Assembly: GCA_002841545.1 (NCBI GenBank)
Contig: PGZZ01000001.1
Coordinates: 62,001-126,000 of the forward strand
Length of the DNA: 64,000 nucleotides
Direction of reading: 5' to 3'
From: Firmicutes bacterium HGW-Firmicutes-16
GTDB lineage: Bacteria > Bacillota > Clostridia > Oscillospirales > Oscillospiraceae
The translations under genes and the position numbers were made by a program. How positions within the stretch are numbered: the stretch's first letter is position 1; each line of letters opens with the position of its first letter. Shown here in pieces: positions 53,565 to 62,628 of this stretch. The notes below the pieces were generated by a model that saw nothing but the letters and a program-made list of their open reading frames with translations, made no database searches and was not told where the DNA came from.

Positions 53565-55436
53565 TTACATTAGCGGAGTATTACCAGCATAAGCAATAAT
53601 GACTCTTATTCTTCCGCCTTTATTAGCAGGCTTATCATAATAACCGTATATTGTATAGCTGCTCGCCGTATTAGACAATGTATTAGCATTACTCAGAATG
53701 TACCTTTCGTCTTTGTAGATATAGACGCAGGCATTATCACCTATCTGGTACTCAAGGCCGTCACTTATTACATAAGAGGAACTGACGGAGCTCAGCTTCA
53801 GTTTGCTCAGATTCTTCATGCTTACTATGCTGCTTCCGCTGAACTCAATCTGCACAGGGCCTTCAGTTGTTCCGAAAGACAGGGAATTGGCTGAATATTT
53901 ACTGGAGTTGCCGTTGTAGATATAGCTATAATTTATGGTACCTGCGGATTCTCCAAAGCTTGTCAGTATTCCATATTTATACATATCGCCGGTAACATCG
54001 TTCAGTATCATCTGGCAGATATTCCCCTCTGCATTCAACACATAGTACCTCACGTCGCTTGTGGATAGAGTCAGTCCTGCCAGTCTGGCCGGATAGATTT
54101 TAGCGAACGCTCCGTTTTTGGTTGAATCCAAAATCTTTACATCATTGGCAAAACTGAGAGAGCCAAGTGCCGAACCCGAACTATTGACAGTGCCGTTAAC
54201 CGACTTTTCTGCAAGACTGGCTACGGTCATGCTGTTTCCCTCATAGCTGACCTGTACGAGGTCACCTGTGTCTACATATTTATTATCGCATTCAAACTCA
54301 TAAGAGTTACCATCTGTTGACGCTACGGTCACCGTCATTGCACTGTAGCTGCTCCCGGTGCTGTCTGTAAAGGTCTTTTTGCCCGTTGAGCTGACAAATC
54401 CGTAAACTATAGAATTTATCTGGCTGGCAGACAATACACCTACGACATCATTATTTATGCCGAGAAGAAGAGTGACCGAGTCACCGATCTTAAAGGTTCC
54501 CAGCTCTGAAAGAGAATAAGCAGCGGCTGATGTTGATACGGAATAAGTGTTTCCCGCGACGGTTACAGAGGAGGGCGCGGATGCATTTGGGGAAGCGGTG
54601 GTATAAACGCCGGTCACCTTGTTTCTGTAACTCCAGATCGTTTTCGAGCTGACATTATAGTAATATACGTCGTATTGGGATAATGATGAGGAGGTGGATA
54701 ACGATCCATTCATGTAGACTTTTGCTGTGCTTGCGTCGAATGGTAGTGTTGTGTTCCACGAGGAGTCCTCAACAATGAAAGGCCCCTTCATGTTGGCAAG
54801 AACTAGGGATGAATAGTCTAGTTCTCCCGAGCTGTTGACGGTGTAGCCGAGAGTTGTCGCATAATAGCTTCCACTCTTGGTTTTGGTACTCATCAAATTA
54901 TAGAAGAGATACATGCAATCCTGTCTCGTCAGGGTTTTACCCTGCAAAGCAGTTATGCTTGTGTTCAGCCCCAGAGCATTATATTTTGCAATTTGCGCTT
55001 CAGGGAAAGCGCCTGTGAAATCGGAGGTGGAATATCCGAGCATCTTTAGCACTGCGGAGACCGCCTCTTCGAGTTTAACATTGTTGTCTGGCCTAAATGT
55101 TCCGTCCGTATAGCCCGTCATCCAGCCGGCAACAACTGCTGCCTGCACATAGGAAGCAGACCAGTGTGTATATCTTACGTCCTTGAAAGGCGAAGACTTG
55201 GCCGTTGAGCTAATTGTATCCTTATAGGTTGAAGCGGCAATCATCATTTTTGCGAGCTGAGCTCTCGTAACATTGCCCGTAAGGTTCAGGTTGCCGTTTT
55301 CGTCGCCCGTCATGATACCGAGAGCCTGAACAGTCTGTTGCGCTGCCGACAGGTTCGCAGACGAGGCATAAGCAGTCCCCGAGGTCAGACCCAGCACGAG
55401 ACAGGCAGCAAGTATTATAGACGTTATTTTTTTCAT
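53565..55436 (-). CDS. SLH-domain S-layer/surface protein 2
   Basis: 623-residue secreted protein. Signal peptide MKKITSIILAACLVLGLTSG to AYA (about 1-25). Three SLH domains (about 27-200) follow: VQALGIMTGDENGNLNLTGNVTRAQLAKM, then FKDVRYTHWSASYVQAAVVAGWMTGYTDGTFRPDNNV, then one around TSITALQGKTLTRQDCMYLF. A Ser/Thr/Tyr-rich beta region makes up the rest. GGAGGAAAAAT precedes the ATG. After the stop, a second frame stays open for about 30 codons to 53471, hinting at a one-base frameshift near the 3' end. Confidence 0.9.
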   Translation of the reverse strand: MKKITSIILAACLVLGLTSGTAYASSANLSAAQQTVQALGIMTGDENGNLNLTGNVTRAQLAKMMIAASTYKDTISSTAKSSPFKDVRYTHWSASYVQAAVVAGWMTGYTDGTFRPDNNVKLEEAVSAVLKMLGYSTSDFTGAFPEAQIAKYNALGLNTSITALQGKTLTRQDCMYLFYNLMSTKTKSGSYYATTLGYTVNSSGELDYSSLVLANMKGPFIVEDSSWNTTLPFDASTAKVYMNGSLSTSSSLSQYDVYYYNVSSKTIWSYRNKVTGVYTTASPNASAPSSVTVAGNTYSVSTSAAAYSLSELGTFKIGDSVTLLLGINNDVVGVLSASQINSIVYGFVSSTGKKTFTDSTGSSYSAMTVTVASTDGNSYEFECDNKYVDTGDLVQVSYEGNSMTVASLAEKSVNGTVNSSGSALGSLSFANDVKILDSTKNGAFAKIYPARLAGLTLSTSDVRYYVLNAEGNICQMILNDVTGDMYKYGILTSFGESAGTINYSYIYNGNSSKYSANSLSFGTTEGPVQIEFSGSSIVSMKNLSKLKLSSVSSSYVISDGLEYQIGDNACVYIYKDERYILSNANTLSNTASSYTIYGYYDKPANKGGRIRVIIAYAGNTPLM

Positions 55437-55584
55437 ATTTTTCCTCCGACAGGTTGGTTTTAATTTTTTAGCTTTATATTAACATAAATTTGACCAAATA
55501 GATTAATATTTTGAAAACTTTAAAGTTACTTAAAATTACTTTAAGCTATCATCCCACAAAAAATAACTATTACCAATTAGATGC
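55437..55584. other. AT-rich upstream region of S-layer gene 2
   Basis: About 150 AT-rich bases with several near-promoter hexamers but no convincing pair. It separates the S-layer gene from the right repeat. Confidence 0.4.
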
Positions 55585-55627
55585 GACCAGAAGGTCGGGG
55601 ATTCGAATACCTCAAGGCGTACCAAAA
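55585..55627 (+). repeat. Right copy of the 43-bp direct repeat (tRNA-Arg 3' half)
   Basis: It repeats the tRNA-Arg sequence from the anticodon stem to past CCA, but no 5' half precedes it. The single mismatch (55609) breaks the last pair of the T-stem, so it is not part of a working tRNA. Confidence 0.92.
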
Positions 55628-55677
55628 GAAGACGACCTGCTTTTATGCTTATAAAAACAGGTCGTCTTCTTTTGGTA
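55620..55677 (+). terminator. 20-bp perfect stem-loop at the right repeat
   Basis: The arm at 55620-55639 (TACCAAAAGAAGACGACCTG) pairs perfectly with 55658-55677, and the 18-base loop can pair further. It begins on the repeated CCA, so the hairpin and the attachment sequence overlap. This is probably the original terminator of the tRNA gene before insertion. Confidence 0.8.
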
Positions 55678-55746
55678 AAATCGCACCGAGTTTTCGCCGG
55701 ACTTCTTGATAGGCTGAACCATCCATGGCGCGGCTCAACTACTTTC

Positions 55747-56340
55747 CTATCTAATATATTTTATTTTTTCCGGCTTATAAACTATTGGGTAATTCTTATT
55801 TTCTATAATCAAACCGCTCCTAATGTGGCGAACTTCATCTTTGTCAACCGCATGCCACCGCGTTATTAATTCAGAATATGGTAGATAGGCATAATTACCA
55901 AGCATATTGGGGTCCATAGCATAAATACCATTATCATAGTAACCACAGGCAATAATATAATGTGCATTCTTCCAGTCCAGGGAATACTCAATGTCATCTT
56001 CCAGCCGCCATGCTTGAACAATAAGAATTGGGGCTATATCTTCATCGATATATTTTTTAATGTCCTCAATACTCATGTTTTCTTCAATCCTAGCATTTAG
56101 TCCAAGCAATTCCGAAAAGTATAAAATACTCTTGTAGTCTGTGCCTAAAATCGGCTGAGAATGAAGGATGTCTGCTAAAGCACTTTGCCTATAGTACATG
56201 CCATATCGGGCCAAAATTGATTGTATACACGCTACACCACAAGTATATTCGGTTTCCTGATAGCACAGCGGGACGTGAATAAAGTTTCTTGCGCACTGTA
56301 TAATCGGTGGTGAATCATCAACAATTTTCGAATTCGACAT
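55747..56340 (-). CDS. C39-like peptidase family protein
   Basis: 197-residue papain-fold protein. The catalytic Cys lies in YTCGVACIQSILARYG (about 31-46), the His in NAHYIIACGYYDNGIYAMDP (about 125-144), with Asp close by. This matches the stand-alone peptidase C39-like family. There is no ABC transporter or bacteriocin precursor beside it and no signal peptide. The start at 56340 has AAGGAG ten bases upstream; an in-frame ATG at 56409 lacks a site. Its target is unknown. Confidence 0.8.
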   Translation of the reverse strand: MSNSKIVDDSPPIIQCARNFIHVPLCYQETEYTCGVACIQSILARYGMYYRQSALADILHSQPILGTDYKSILYFSELLGLNARIEENMSIEDIKKYIDEDIAPILIVQAWRLEDDIEYSLDWKNAHYIIACGYYDNGIYAMDPNMLGNYAYLPYSELITRWHAVDKDEVRHIRSGLIIENKNYPIVYKPEKIKYIR

Positions 56341-56517
56341 TACTGGTTCTCCTTGACTAAATTTGCAGAAAAACACTTCATTTATACTTATGCTTGTGTT
56401 TGTAATCATGTGAATTTGTAAATGTAAATACTACTCTCCGATTGCCTGCAAATTATTGAAGTTTCTGTATAATACCGAGTTATCTGATTATCTCCATTCC
56501 AGATCGTATAACGACTT

Positions 56518-56562
56518 GTAAAGCCAATCACTGGGCTTGCTCTGTGATTGGCTTTACTTTTT
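56518..56562 (+). terminator. Hairpin with T-run in a gene-free stretch
   Basis: GTAAAGCCAATCAC and GTGATTGGCTTTAC form a 14-bp stem, followed by TTTTT on the plus strand. No plus-strand gene is upstream, so it either ends an unknown short RNA or doubles as a stop for the minus-strand DUF624 gene. Confidence 0.6.
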
Positions 56563-56601
56563 CGAATGCTTCAGTTATTCTTCCGTCCTGACCACAGAGT
56601 T

Positions 56602-57228
56602 CTACGTTTGGGATGAGTCCTCCACTTCGGCTGTGTGCTTATCCAAAATAGGCTCCTGGATTATAGACGCGATCAGCGCATACGCACCCGGCAGAAGCAG
56701 CATCAGCAGCGGAGCTTTCCATGCGGCAAGAGCAGCCAGTGCCAGTAGACAGATTAGCCCTAGTGTCTTTATCGGGTAACCTACACTCAGATAAAATCCC
56801 GTTCTTAGAAGAGTCCAAGTCTTCTGCCGAAAATGTGCTAAAAGCGGAAATACATATATGAATGTGCCGGTCAGAATCAGCGTCAGGAGGATTACGACCG
56901 CCCAGTAGGCAATGAAATATCCTGCTTCGGACGGAATGCTTTCTCCGAGAAAATTATAGAATATTAATAATCCGCAGCCGCCGACAAAAATCAAGGAGAG
57001 AAATATCCCCTGCCTAAGGCTGTCGCGGAACTCTGAGAAGAAGGTTTTGGTCAGCGTACCTTTCTCATCTCGAATTGCCTTCGTGGCAGTGCTGTAAAGC
57101 GCGGCGGAGGAAGCGCCGATGGTAACAATAGGTATACAGCATACCAGCCAGTATATACTAACGATGCACAAATCAGCAAATACCTCCAGAAAACGTAGAA
57201 GGGGGCTTCCCAACTGCCGAGGGTTCAT
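56602..57228 (-). CDS. DUF624 (YesL-like) membrane protein
   Basis: 208-residue protein with five to six membrane helices and the DUF624 signature: LYWLVCCIPIVTIGASSAALYSTATKAI-like segment (about 18-50). Members occur beside carbohydrate ABC transporters and may help them. It is the last gene of a run with the MsmX-type ATPase, separated by a terminator. Confidence 0.87.
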   Translation of the reverse strand: MNPRQLGSPLLRFLEVFADLCIVSIYWLVCCIPIVTIGASSAALYSTATKAIRDEKGTLTKTFFSEFRDSLRQGIFLSLIFVGGCGLLIFYNFLGESIPSEAGYFIAYWAVVILLTLILTGTFIYVFPLLAHFRQKTWTLLRTGFYLSVGYPIKTLGLICLLALAALAAWKAPLLMLLLPGAYALIASIIQEPILDKHTAEVEDSSQT

Positions 57229-57255
57229 GCGAATTCCTTCCTTCCTCGTTAAATT

Positions 57256-57299
57256 AAAGAGCGAGTCAGTGGCAAAATAAGCGCCCTGACTCGCTCTTT
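57256..57299 (-). terminator. Terminator between msmX-type gene and DUF624 gene
   Basis: AAAGAGCGAGTCAG and CTGACTCGCTCTTT form a 14-bp stem. T-rich sequence follows on minus, just past the ATPase stop. Confidence 0.9.
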
Positions 57300-57301
57300 C
57301 G

Positions 57302-58495
57302 TTAAAACTCCAGATTTCGATTGTTTTCCTTGCTGAACACGTGAGCTACATTTCCACCGAAGGTAAAGGAAATCTGCTGTCCTGAGGAAAAATCCACGCG
57401 ATTTGTGCCATATAGATCCATGGTCTGCACAATGATGATTGTATCCTTGCCGCAGGCTTTCAGATGAAGATTCATAGTACTTCCCATCATCTCGGATACA
57501 TCGACGATACCATGAATCATCTCGGGGCTGTCGCCCGCCAGCATGATGTGCTCCGGACGAACACCCAAAGTAATGGGCTGAGGCTTCACATCGTGAGAAG
57601 CCAGATTTCTCTGCTTCTCTTCGGAGAGGACAACACTTGCGTTTTCAAGCCGCACAGCGTATTTCCCGTTTTCTTTTACAAGCTCCGCATCGTAGAAGTT
57701 CATCTGCGGAACGCCTATGAAGCCTGCCACAAAGACGTTGGCTGGATTGTTAAAAACCTCCTGCGGAGTTCCGATTTGCTGAATTACTCCGTCTTTCATA
57801 ATAACAATACGATCGCCGAGAGTCATTGCCTCGGTCTGATCGTGGGTTACATAGACGAAGGTCGTATTAATACGCTGCCTGAGCTGAATAAGCTCCGTAC
57901 GCATCTGGTTTCGAAGCTTAGCGTCAAGGTTCGAAAGAGGTTCATCCATTAAAAAGACCTTCGGGTCACGCACAATCGCACGCCCGATTGCGACGCGCTG
58001 CCTCTGACCTCCGGAAAGCGCCTTGGGCTTTCTGTCCAAATAATCGGTAATATCCAGAATTTCAGCGGCCTGCCTGACCTTGAGATCAATTTCATCCTTA
58101 GGTGTTTTGTGCATTTTCAGCGAAAACGCCATGTTCCCATACACGGTCATATGCGGATAAAGGGCGTAGTTTTGAAAGACCATGGCTATATCACGATCCT
58201 TTGGCGCAACGTCGTTAACTAGCTTCCCGTCTATGTAAAGCTCTCCGGCGGAGATTTCCTCAAGACCGGCGATCATTCGCAGCGTCGTCGATTTTCCGCA
58301 GCCGGAGGGACCGACCAAAACCACGAATTCCTTGTCGGCGATCTCCAAATTGAATTCCTGAACGGCGACGACACCTTCGGCAGTAATCTGAAGATTGAAT
58401 TTTTTCTCTACCGGTTCGCCTTTTTTAGTTTTCTTTTTCTTGCCTTCCGTGTATGGGTAGATTTTTTTCATGTTTTTCAGAGTTACAGTTGCCAT
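57302..58495 (-). CDS. Sugar ABC transporter ATPase, MsmX/UgpC type
   Basis: 397-residue ATPase that powers CUT1-type sugar importers; MsmX in relatives serves several transporters. Walker A GPSGCGKSTTLRMIAG (about 58-73), signature [14 protein letters not shown], Walker B VFLMDEPLSNLDAKLR and the C-terminal regulatory domain (about 245-397) are present. An unusual Lys-rich insert, GKKKKTKKGEPVEKKF, lies before the first strand at about 18-33. A LacI-type operator precedes it, so here it is tied to cellobiose. Confidence 0.9.
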   Translation of the reverse strand: MATVTLKNMKKIYPYTEGKKKKTKKGEPVEKKFNLQITAEGVVAVQEFNLEIADKEFVVLVGPSGCGKSTTLRMIAGLEEISAGELYIDGKLVNDVAPKDRDIAMVFQNYALYPHMTVYGNMAFSLKMHKTPKDEIDLKVRQAAEILDITDYLDRKPKALSGGQRQRVAIGRAIVRDPKVFLMDEPLSNLDAKLRNQMRTELIQLRQRINTTFVYVTHDQTEAMTLGDRIVIMKDGVIQQIGTPQEVFNNPANVFVAGFIGVPQMNFYDAELVKENGKYAVRLENASVVLSEEKQRNLASHDVKPQPITLGVRPEHIMLAGDSPEMIHGIVDVSEMMGSTMNLHLKACGKDTIIIVQTMDLYGTNRVDFSSGQQISFTFGGNVAHVFSKENNRNLEF

Positions 58496-58593
58496 AGCTT
58501 AGGCTTCCCCCATTCATTTATCAGACACACGAAGAAGTGAGTCGCTCTCCGCATCAGATTGCGGCGGCTCTCCTCCATTCAGGATTTGAAAAG

Positions 58594-58609
58594 TTCGAAA
58601 ACGATTACG
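58594..58609. promoter_or_regulatory. LacI-type operator 1
   Basis: TTCGAAAACGATTACG. The core CGAAAACGATTA also occurs at 61215-61226 and 61522-61533. It stands 18 bases downstream of the -10 of the msmX-type gene, a roadblock position. Confidence 0.8.
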
Positions 58610-58626
58610 TTGTATTTATTTTGTAT

Positions 58627-58655
58627 AATATACCACAAAACATGGATTCTGTAAA
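58627..58655 (-). promoter_or_regulatory. Promoter of the msmX-type gene
   Basis: On minus TTTACA (58650-58655) and TATATT (58627-58632), 17 bases apart. A leader of about 130 bases contains the operator. Confidence 0.65.
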
Positions 58656-58751
58656 TATTATGATGTGCAAAACGTAAAGAGACTTCAACTGGCAGTGAAC
58701 TGCTAGACGGAAGACGCAACGCCCCATAAAACTTCGCTAAAGCTCATAGCT

Positions 58752-61187
58752 TTACCCCATCTTCACGCATATCTCAATTGTTTTGCCGGCGGGCACAACA
58801 GGCAGGAGCATGCCTAACAGCACTTTTCCGTCCGCGATGACTGACAAAACGCCCTTCTGAACTCCGGCCGTGTTGTCAACTGTTATATGATAGACAGCTC
58901 CGCGGTAAACGCGGGTTACCGTGAAACTCTTCATAGATGCGGGAATGCAGGGGTCAATTTGCAGGCCGTCCAGCGTCGGCATGATACCCAGAATGTACTG
59001 GCTGATATTTGCAAAGGTCCACGCGGCAGTGCCTGTGAGCCAGCTGTTTTTTCCCTCTCCGAATGACGGAGCGTCCTTGCCTGCGATCATTTGGCTGTAT
59101 GCATAGGGCTCGGTACGGCGAACTTCACCCTCATTCTCAAGATAGACGGGGCAGGTTCTGCGGAATATCTCGAATGCACGGTCTCCATGTCCAAGAACTG
59201 TCTCCGCGCAACTGACCCACGGATTGTTGTGGCAGAAAATTCCCGCGTTTTCCTTGTATCCCGGCGGATAGGACGTTATTTCACCTAGCTCAGGATGATA
59301 AGAGGTATATGCCGGCTGCAGCAAAACTATGCCGTACTCGGAGTCAAGACGAATCTCAACGCTTTGAAGCGCCTTTTCCGCGAAGCCGTTATTGGTACCG
59401 ATTCTCGCCATTACGCACATGCCCTGCGGTTCAATAAATATCTGTCCCTCGTCGCAGGCCTTGCTCCCGACAGGCTTTGAAAACGCGTCGTAGGCTCTAA
59501 TGAACCACTCTCCGTCCCAGCCGGAGTCCAGCACGGTCTTTTCCATTACGGTCACCTCGCGGAGAATCTCGGTCGCCTCATCCGAAAGACCCATATGCCG
59601 ACAAATATCCGCATATTCGCGACCGGATTTCACAAACAGACCCGCAATGAACACGCTTTCGGCTACGGGTCCCTCGGACGGACCGGAGGTCTGAAAGCTC
59701 TCGCCGGGTTCCTTTGAAAAGCAGTTCAAATTCAGGCAGTCGTTCCAATCGGCCCTGCCGATAAGCGGCAGACCGTGTGGTCCCTTGTGAGTTGCGGTAA
59801 AGCGGAAACTGCGGCGCAGATGCTCCAGCAGCGGAGCCTTGTTCATCTCATCGCTGTTAAAGGCGCAGGGCTCATCCAAAATCGAGAAGTCGCCGGTTTC
59901 GCGCAGATATGCGGAAACACTGGCAATGAGCCAGAGGGGATCATCGTTAAAGCCGCTGCCCACATCCAGATTACCCTTCTTCGTGAGCGGCTGATACTGA
60001 TGATAGGCGCTTCCGTCCTGAAACTGCGTCGCCGCTATGTCGAGGATGCGTTCGCGCGCGCGTTCGGGCAGCAGATGCACAAAGCCCAGAATATCCTGAC
60101 AGGAATCTCGAAAGCCCATGCCGCGTCCCAAACCGCTTTCAAAGTAGCTCGCACTGCGGCTCATATTGAAGGTGACCATGCACTGATATTGATTCCAGAT
60201 GTTCACCACACGATCTAAGCGTTCGTCCTCGCTTTTTAGGACAAACTTTGAAAGTAGTTTCGTCCAGTAATCACCCAGTGCCGCAAATGCTTCTTCAAAC
60301 TGCGCGTCCGTGCGGTATTTGTTCATCAGTGCTTCCGCCGGTGCCTTATTGATAACGCCGGGGGCAGTGAATTTTTCTTTTTCTTCGTTCTCGCAATAGC
60401 CGAGAATAAATATTAAGCTGCGGCTTTCGCCCGGGGCAAGCTCGATATTTATATGGTGGCTCCCGATGGGCGCCCAGCCGTGAGCAACAGAAGAATGGCT
60501 CTTACCCTGAAATACGGTTTCGGGATTTGCAAAGCCGCGGTATGCTCCGCAGAAGGCTTCACGGTCGGTGTCGAAGCCCCTTAGCGGGGCGTTAACCGCA
60601 AAGACAGCATAGTGGTTCCGGCGCTCGCGGTACTCGGTTTTATGGTAGATGGCGCTGCCCTCAATCTCCGTTTCGCCAAGCGAATAGTTTCGTTGAAAGT
60701 TCGTCATATCATCCAGCGCATTCCAGAGACAAAATTCGACCAGACTGAATATCCCCAGAGCTTTTGCGGTTTCGCCGGTATTGGTAATTGTCAGTCTTGT
60801 CAGTTCACAGGGAGAGTCCAGCGGGACGAAGACCTCTTGCCGAGCGGAAATCGCGTTTTTTCTGCTCTCGAAAACGCTGTAACCCAGACCGTGACGGCAT
60901 TCATAGCTATCAAGCTCTGTCTGAGTGGGCTGCCAGCCGGGATTCCAAACGGTTTCTCCGTCCTTGATATAGTAATAGTGCCCGTTGCTGTCTAAAGGGC
61001 TGTCATTATAGCGATAGCGCGTCAGCCGCAGCAGCTTTGCGTCCTTATAAAAGCTGTAACCGCCTCCGGTGTTAGAGATCAGAGAAAAAAAGTCCTGGCT
61101 CCCAAGATAGTTAATCCAAGGAAGCGGTGTCTTGGGCGTCGTGATGACATATTCACGTCTCTGATCGTCGAAGTGTCCGTATTTCAT
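58752..61187 (-). CDS. Cellobiose phosphorylase (GH94)
   Basis: 811-residue GH94 phosphorylase that splits cellobiose with phosphate to glucose 1-phosphate and glucose. The length equals the Clostridium thermocellum enzyme and long stretches match its known pattern. The general acid is Asp483 in [12 protein letters not shown] (about 476-487). The phosphate/sugar site shows [15 protein letters not shown] (about 357-371) and [16 protein letters not shown]. There is no signal peptide, so it acts in the cytoplasm on imported cellobiose. One LacI-type operator lies 26 bases before the start. Confidence 0.94.
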   Translation of the reverse strand: MKYGHFDDQRREYVITTPKTPLPWINYLGSQDFFSLISNTGGGYSFYKDAKLLRLTRYRYNDSPLDSNGHYYYIKDGETVWNPGWQPTQTELDSYECRHGLGYSVFESRKNAISARQEVFVPLDSPCELTRLTITNTGETAKALGIFSLVEFCLWNALDDMTNFQRNYSLGETEIEGSAIYHKTEYRERRNHYAVFAVNAPLRGFDTDREAFCGAYRGFANPETVFQGKSHSSVAHGWAPIGSHHINIELAPGESRSLIFILGYCENEEKEKFTAPGVINKAPAEALMNKYRTDAQFEEAFAALGDYWTKLLSKFVLKSEDERLDRVVNIWNQYQCMVTFNMSRSASYFESGLGRGMGFRDSCQDILGFVHLLPERARERILDIAATQFQDGSAYHQYQPLTKKGNLDVGSGFNDDPLWLIASVSAYLRETGDFSILDEPCAFNSDEMNKAPLLEHLRRSFRFTATHKGPHGLPLIGRADWNDCLNLNCFSKEPGESFQTSGPSEGPVAESVFIAGLFVKSGREYADICRHMGLSDEATEILREVTVMEKTVLDSGWDGEWFIRAYDAFSKPVGSKACDEGQIFIEPQGMCVMARIGTNNGFAEKALQSVEIRLDSEYGIVLLQPAYTSYHPELGEITSYPPGYKENAGIFCHNNPWVSCAETVLGHGDRAFEIFRRTCPVYLENEGEVRRTEPYAYSQMIAGKDAPSFGEGKNSWLTGTAAWTFANISQYILGIMPTLDGLQIDPCIPASMKSFTVTRVYRGAVYHITVDNTAGVQKGVLSVIADGKVLLGMLLPVVPAGKTIEICVKMG

Positions 61188-61212
61188 AAAGCACCGGCCT
61201 TTTAAATTCTAA

Positions 61213-61228
61213 TTCGAAAACGATTAAG
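61213..61228. promoter_or_regulatory. LacI-type operator 2 (phosphorylase gene)
   Basis: TTCGAAAACGATTAAG between a TATAAT-like box on the minus strand (about 61246-61251) and the phosphorylase start. It differs from operator 1 at the last two positions only. Confidence 0.8.
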
Positions 61229-61485
61229 CTGAAAATCGTGTACTTATTATAAAAGTAGCGGATATGTTTCTGAAATGCAAGAAGAAATTTCAAGGGCTTT
61301 TAGAAAAACGTTTCATGAAAAGCTAATGATTATAATTATTTTGAACTATTTCGTGCAATTAATGAGCATATTATGCGGTTTGCACACAATACGACAACTA
61401 TTAAGAGTAATATAAGCAAAGTATACAAAATTCATAAACAGATTTTAGATAAGCGTTAGAAATTGTGGAATATAACAAAAAGCAC

Positions 61486-61514
61486 TTGCAAACGCGGTTC
61501 GTCAGTCGTATGCT
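61486..61514 (+). promoter_or_regulatory. Promoter of the lacI-type gene
   Basis: TTGCAA (61486-61491) and TATGCT (61509-61514), 17 bases apart, with operator 3 at the expected start site. Confidence 0.65.
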
Positions 61515-61518
61515 GAAG

Positions 61519-61535
61519 TTACGAAAACGATTAAG
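61519..61535. promoter_or_regulatory. LacI-type operator 3 (autoregulation)
   Basis: TTACGAAAACGATTAAG, next to the -10 of the regulator's own promoter. It shares a 14-base core (CGAAAACGATTAAG) with operator 2. Confidence 0.8.
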
Positions 61536-61578
61536 GTAAAGTAAAAAGGCTGTGAGAACGCCTCAATGGGAGCAGGAT

Positions 61579-62586
61579 ATGGTGTCGATAAAAGATATTT
61601 CCGCAATCTGCGGCGTTTCAACCGCTACCGTCAGCAAGGCGCTGAACGGAGCGCCCGATGTCAGTGAAGCCACCCGTGAGCGGATATTTCAGGTGTCGGA
61701 GCAGATGAAGTACCGTCCCAACGCAGCTGCACGTGCGCTGAAAACAAACCGAACCTATAATCTTGGCGTTCTGTTCAAGGACGAAGCGGACAGCGGACTT
61801 ACGCATGAGTATTTCTCCGCGGTTCTTGAGGGCTTCAAAAGCGAAGCGGAAAAAAAGGGCTTCGATATAACCTTTATAAACACGAATAACGCCTCAATGA
61901 GCTATCTCGAGCATTGCCTATACCGTAACGTAGACGGCGTTGCGATAGTCTGCGCAAATTTTTCAAATCCTCAGGTTCTGGAGCTATCAAAAAGCAATCT
62001 GCCGGTCGTAACTTTCGACTATGTGTTTAACGGCAAGATGGCCGTCCTGTCCGACAACCTTCAGGGAATCACCGATCTTTTCCGTTATGTCTATGAGAAA
62101 GGGCACCGCAGGATAGCGTTCATACACGGCGCGCCCTCCAGCGTTACCGAGGCTCGAATCGTCGGCTTTTACAGAGCGGCGGAGGAAGCCCATCTGGATA
62201 TTCCCGACGCATATGTTCGTGAAGGTATCTTCCATGACCCTGCCAGCTGCGCACGCCTTACAGGGGAGTTGCTTGATCTTCCGGAGCCGCCAACCTGCAT
62301 CCTGTTTCCCGATGATTTTTCCGCGCTGGGCGGGCTGAGCGAAATCAACCAGCGGGGTCTCCGTATTCCCGAAGACATTTCCGTTGCGGGTTACGATGGC
62401 ATCCATATGTCTAAGGTTCTGGATCCACCGCTTACCACCATGCACCAGAGAACCAGAACTATGGGCGGAACCGCCGCTCTCCAGCTAATCGAAATGATTG
62501 AGCATCCAAAAACCACACTTGCCCGCACCACCGTAGTCAGCGGTGATTTGTGGGAAGGAAAAAGTGTTGACTCCGTTAAAAAGTGA
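61579..62586 (+). CDS. LacI-family transcriptional regulator
   Basis: 335-residue regulator. The helix-turn-helix MVSIKDISAICGVSTATVSKALNGAPDVSEATRERIF (1-37) is followed by the hinge RPNAAARAL and a periplasmic-binding-like sensor domain (about 60-330). I chose ATG 61579 because family members start V/TIKDIA and GGGAG lies upstream. An in-frame GTG at 61552 gives nine extra residues. The operators at its own promoter, the phosphorylase and the msmX-type gene mark its likely regulon; the inducer is probably cellobiose or a related sugar. Confidence 0.9.
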   Translation: MVSIKDISAICGVSTATVSKALNGAPDVSEATRERIFQVSEQMKYRPNAAARALKTNRTYNLGVLFKDEADSGLTHEYFSAVLEGFKSEAEKKGFDITFINTNNASMSYLEHCLYRNVDGVAIVCANFSNPQVLELSKSNLPVVTFDYVFNGKMAVLSDNLQGITDLFRYVYEKGHRRIAFIHGAPSSVTEARIVGFYRAAEEAHLDIPDAYVREGIFHDPASCARLTGELLDLPEPPTCILFPDDFSALGGLSEINQRGLRIPEDISVAGYDGIHMSKVLDPPLTTMHQRTRTMGGTAALQLIEMIEHPKTTLARTTVVSGDLWEGKSVDSVKK

Positions 62587-62628
62587 TTAACCGTAAAGGT
62601 TACTATTAATTTATTAGGAGGACAGAAA

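Larger units (their letters stand above)
49165..55627. mobile_element. tRNA-Arg-flanked genomic island with S-layer cargo
   Basis: A 6.4-kb segment is bounded by 43-bp direct repeats of the tRNA-Arg 3' end. Inside are a plus-strand SLH protein, a two-gene phage-tail-like remnant on minus and a second, minus-strand SLH protein. No integrase, excisionase or relaxase gene is visible, so it is not autonomous as seen. Either the integrase was lost, or insertion relied on a helper element. The alternative, a decayed tandem tRNA, is less likely because only the 3' half recurs. Confidence 0.6.
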
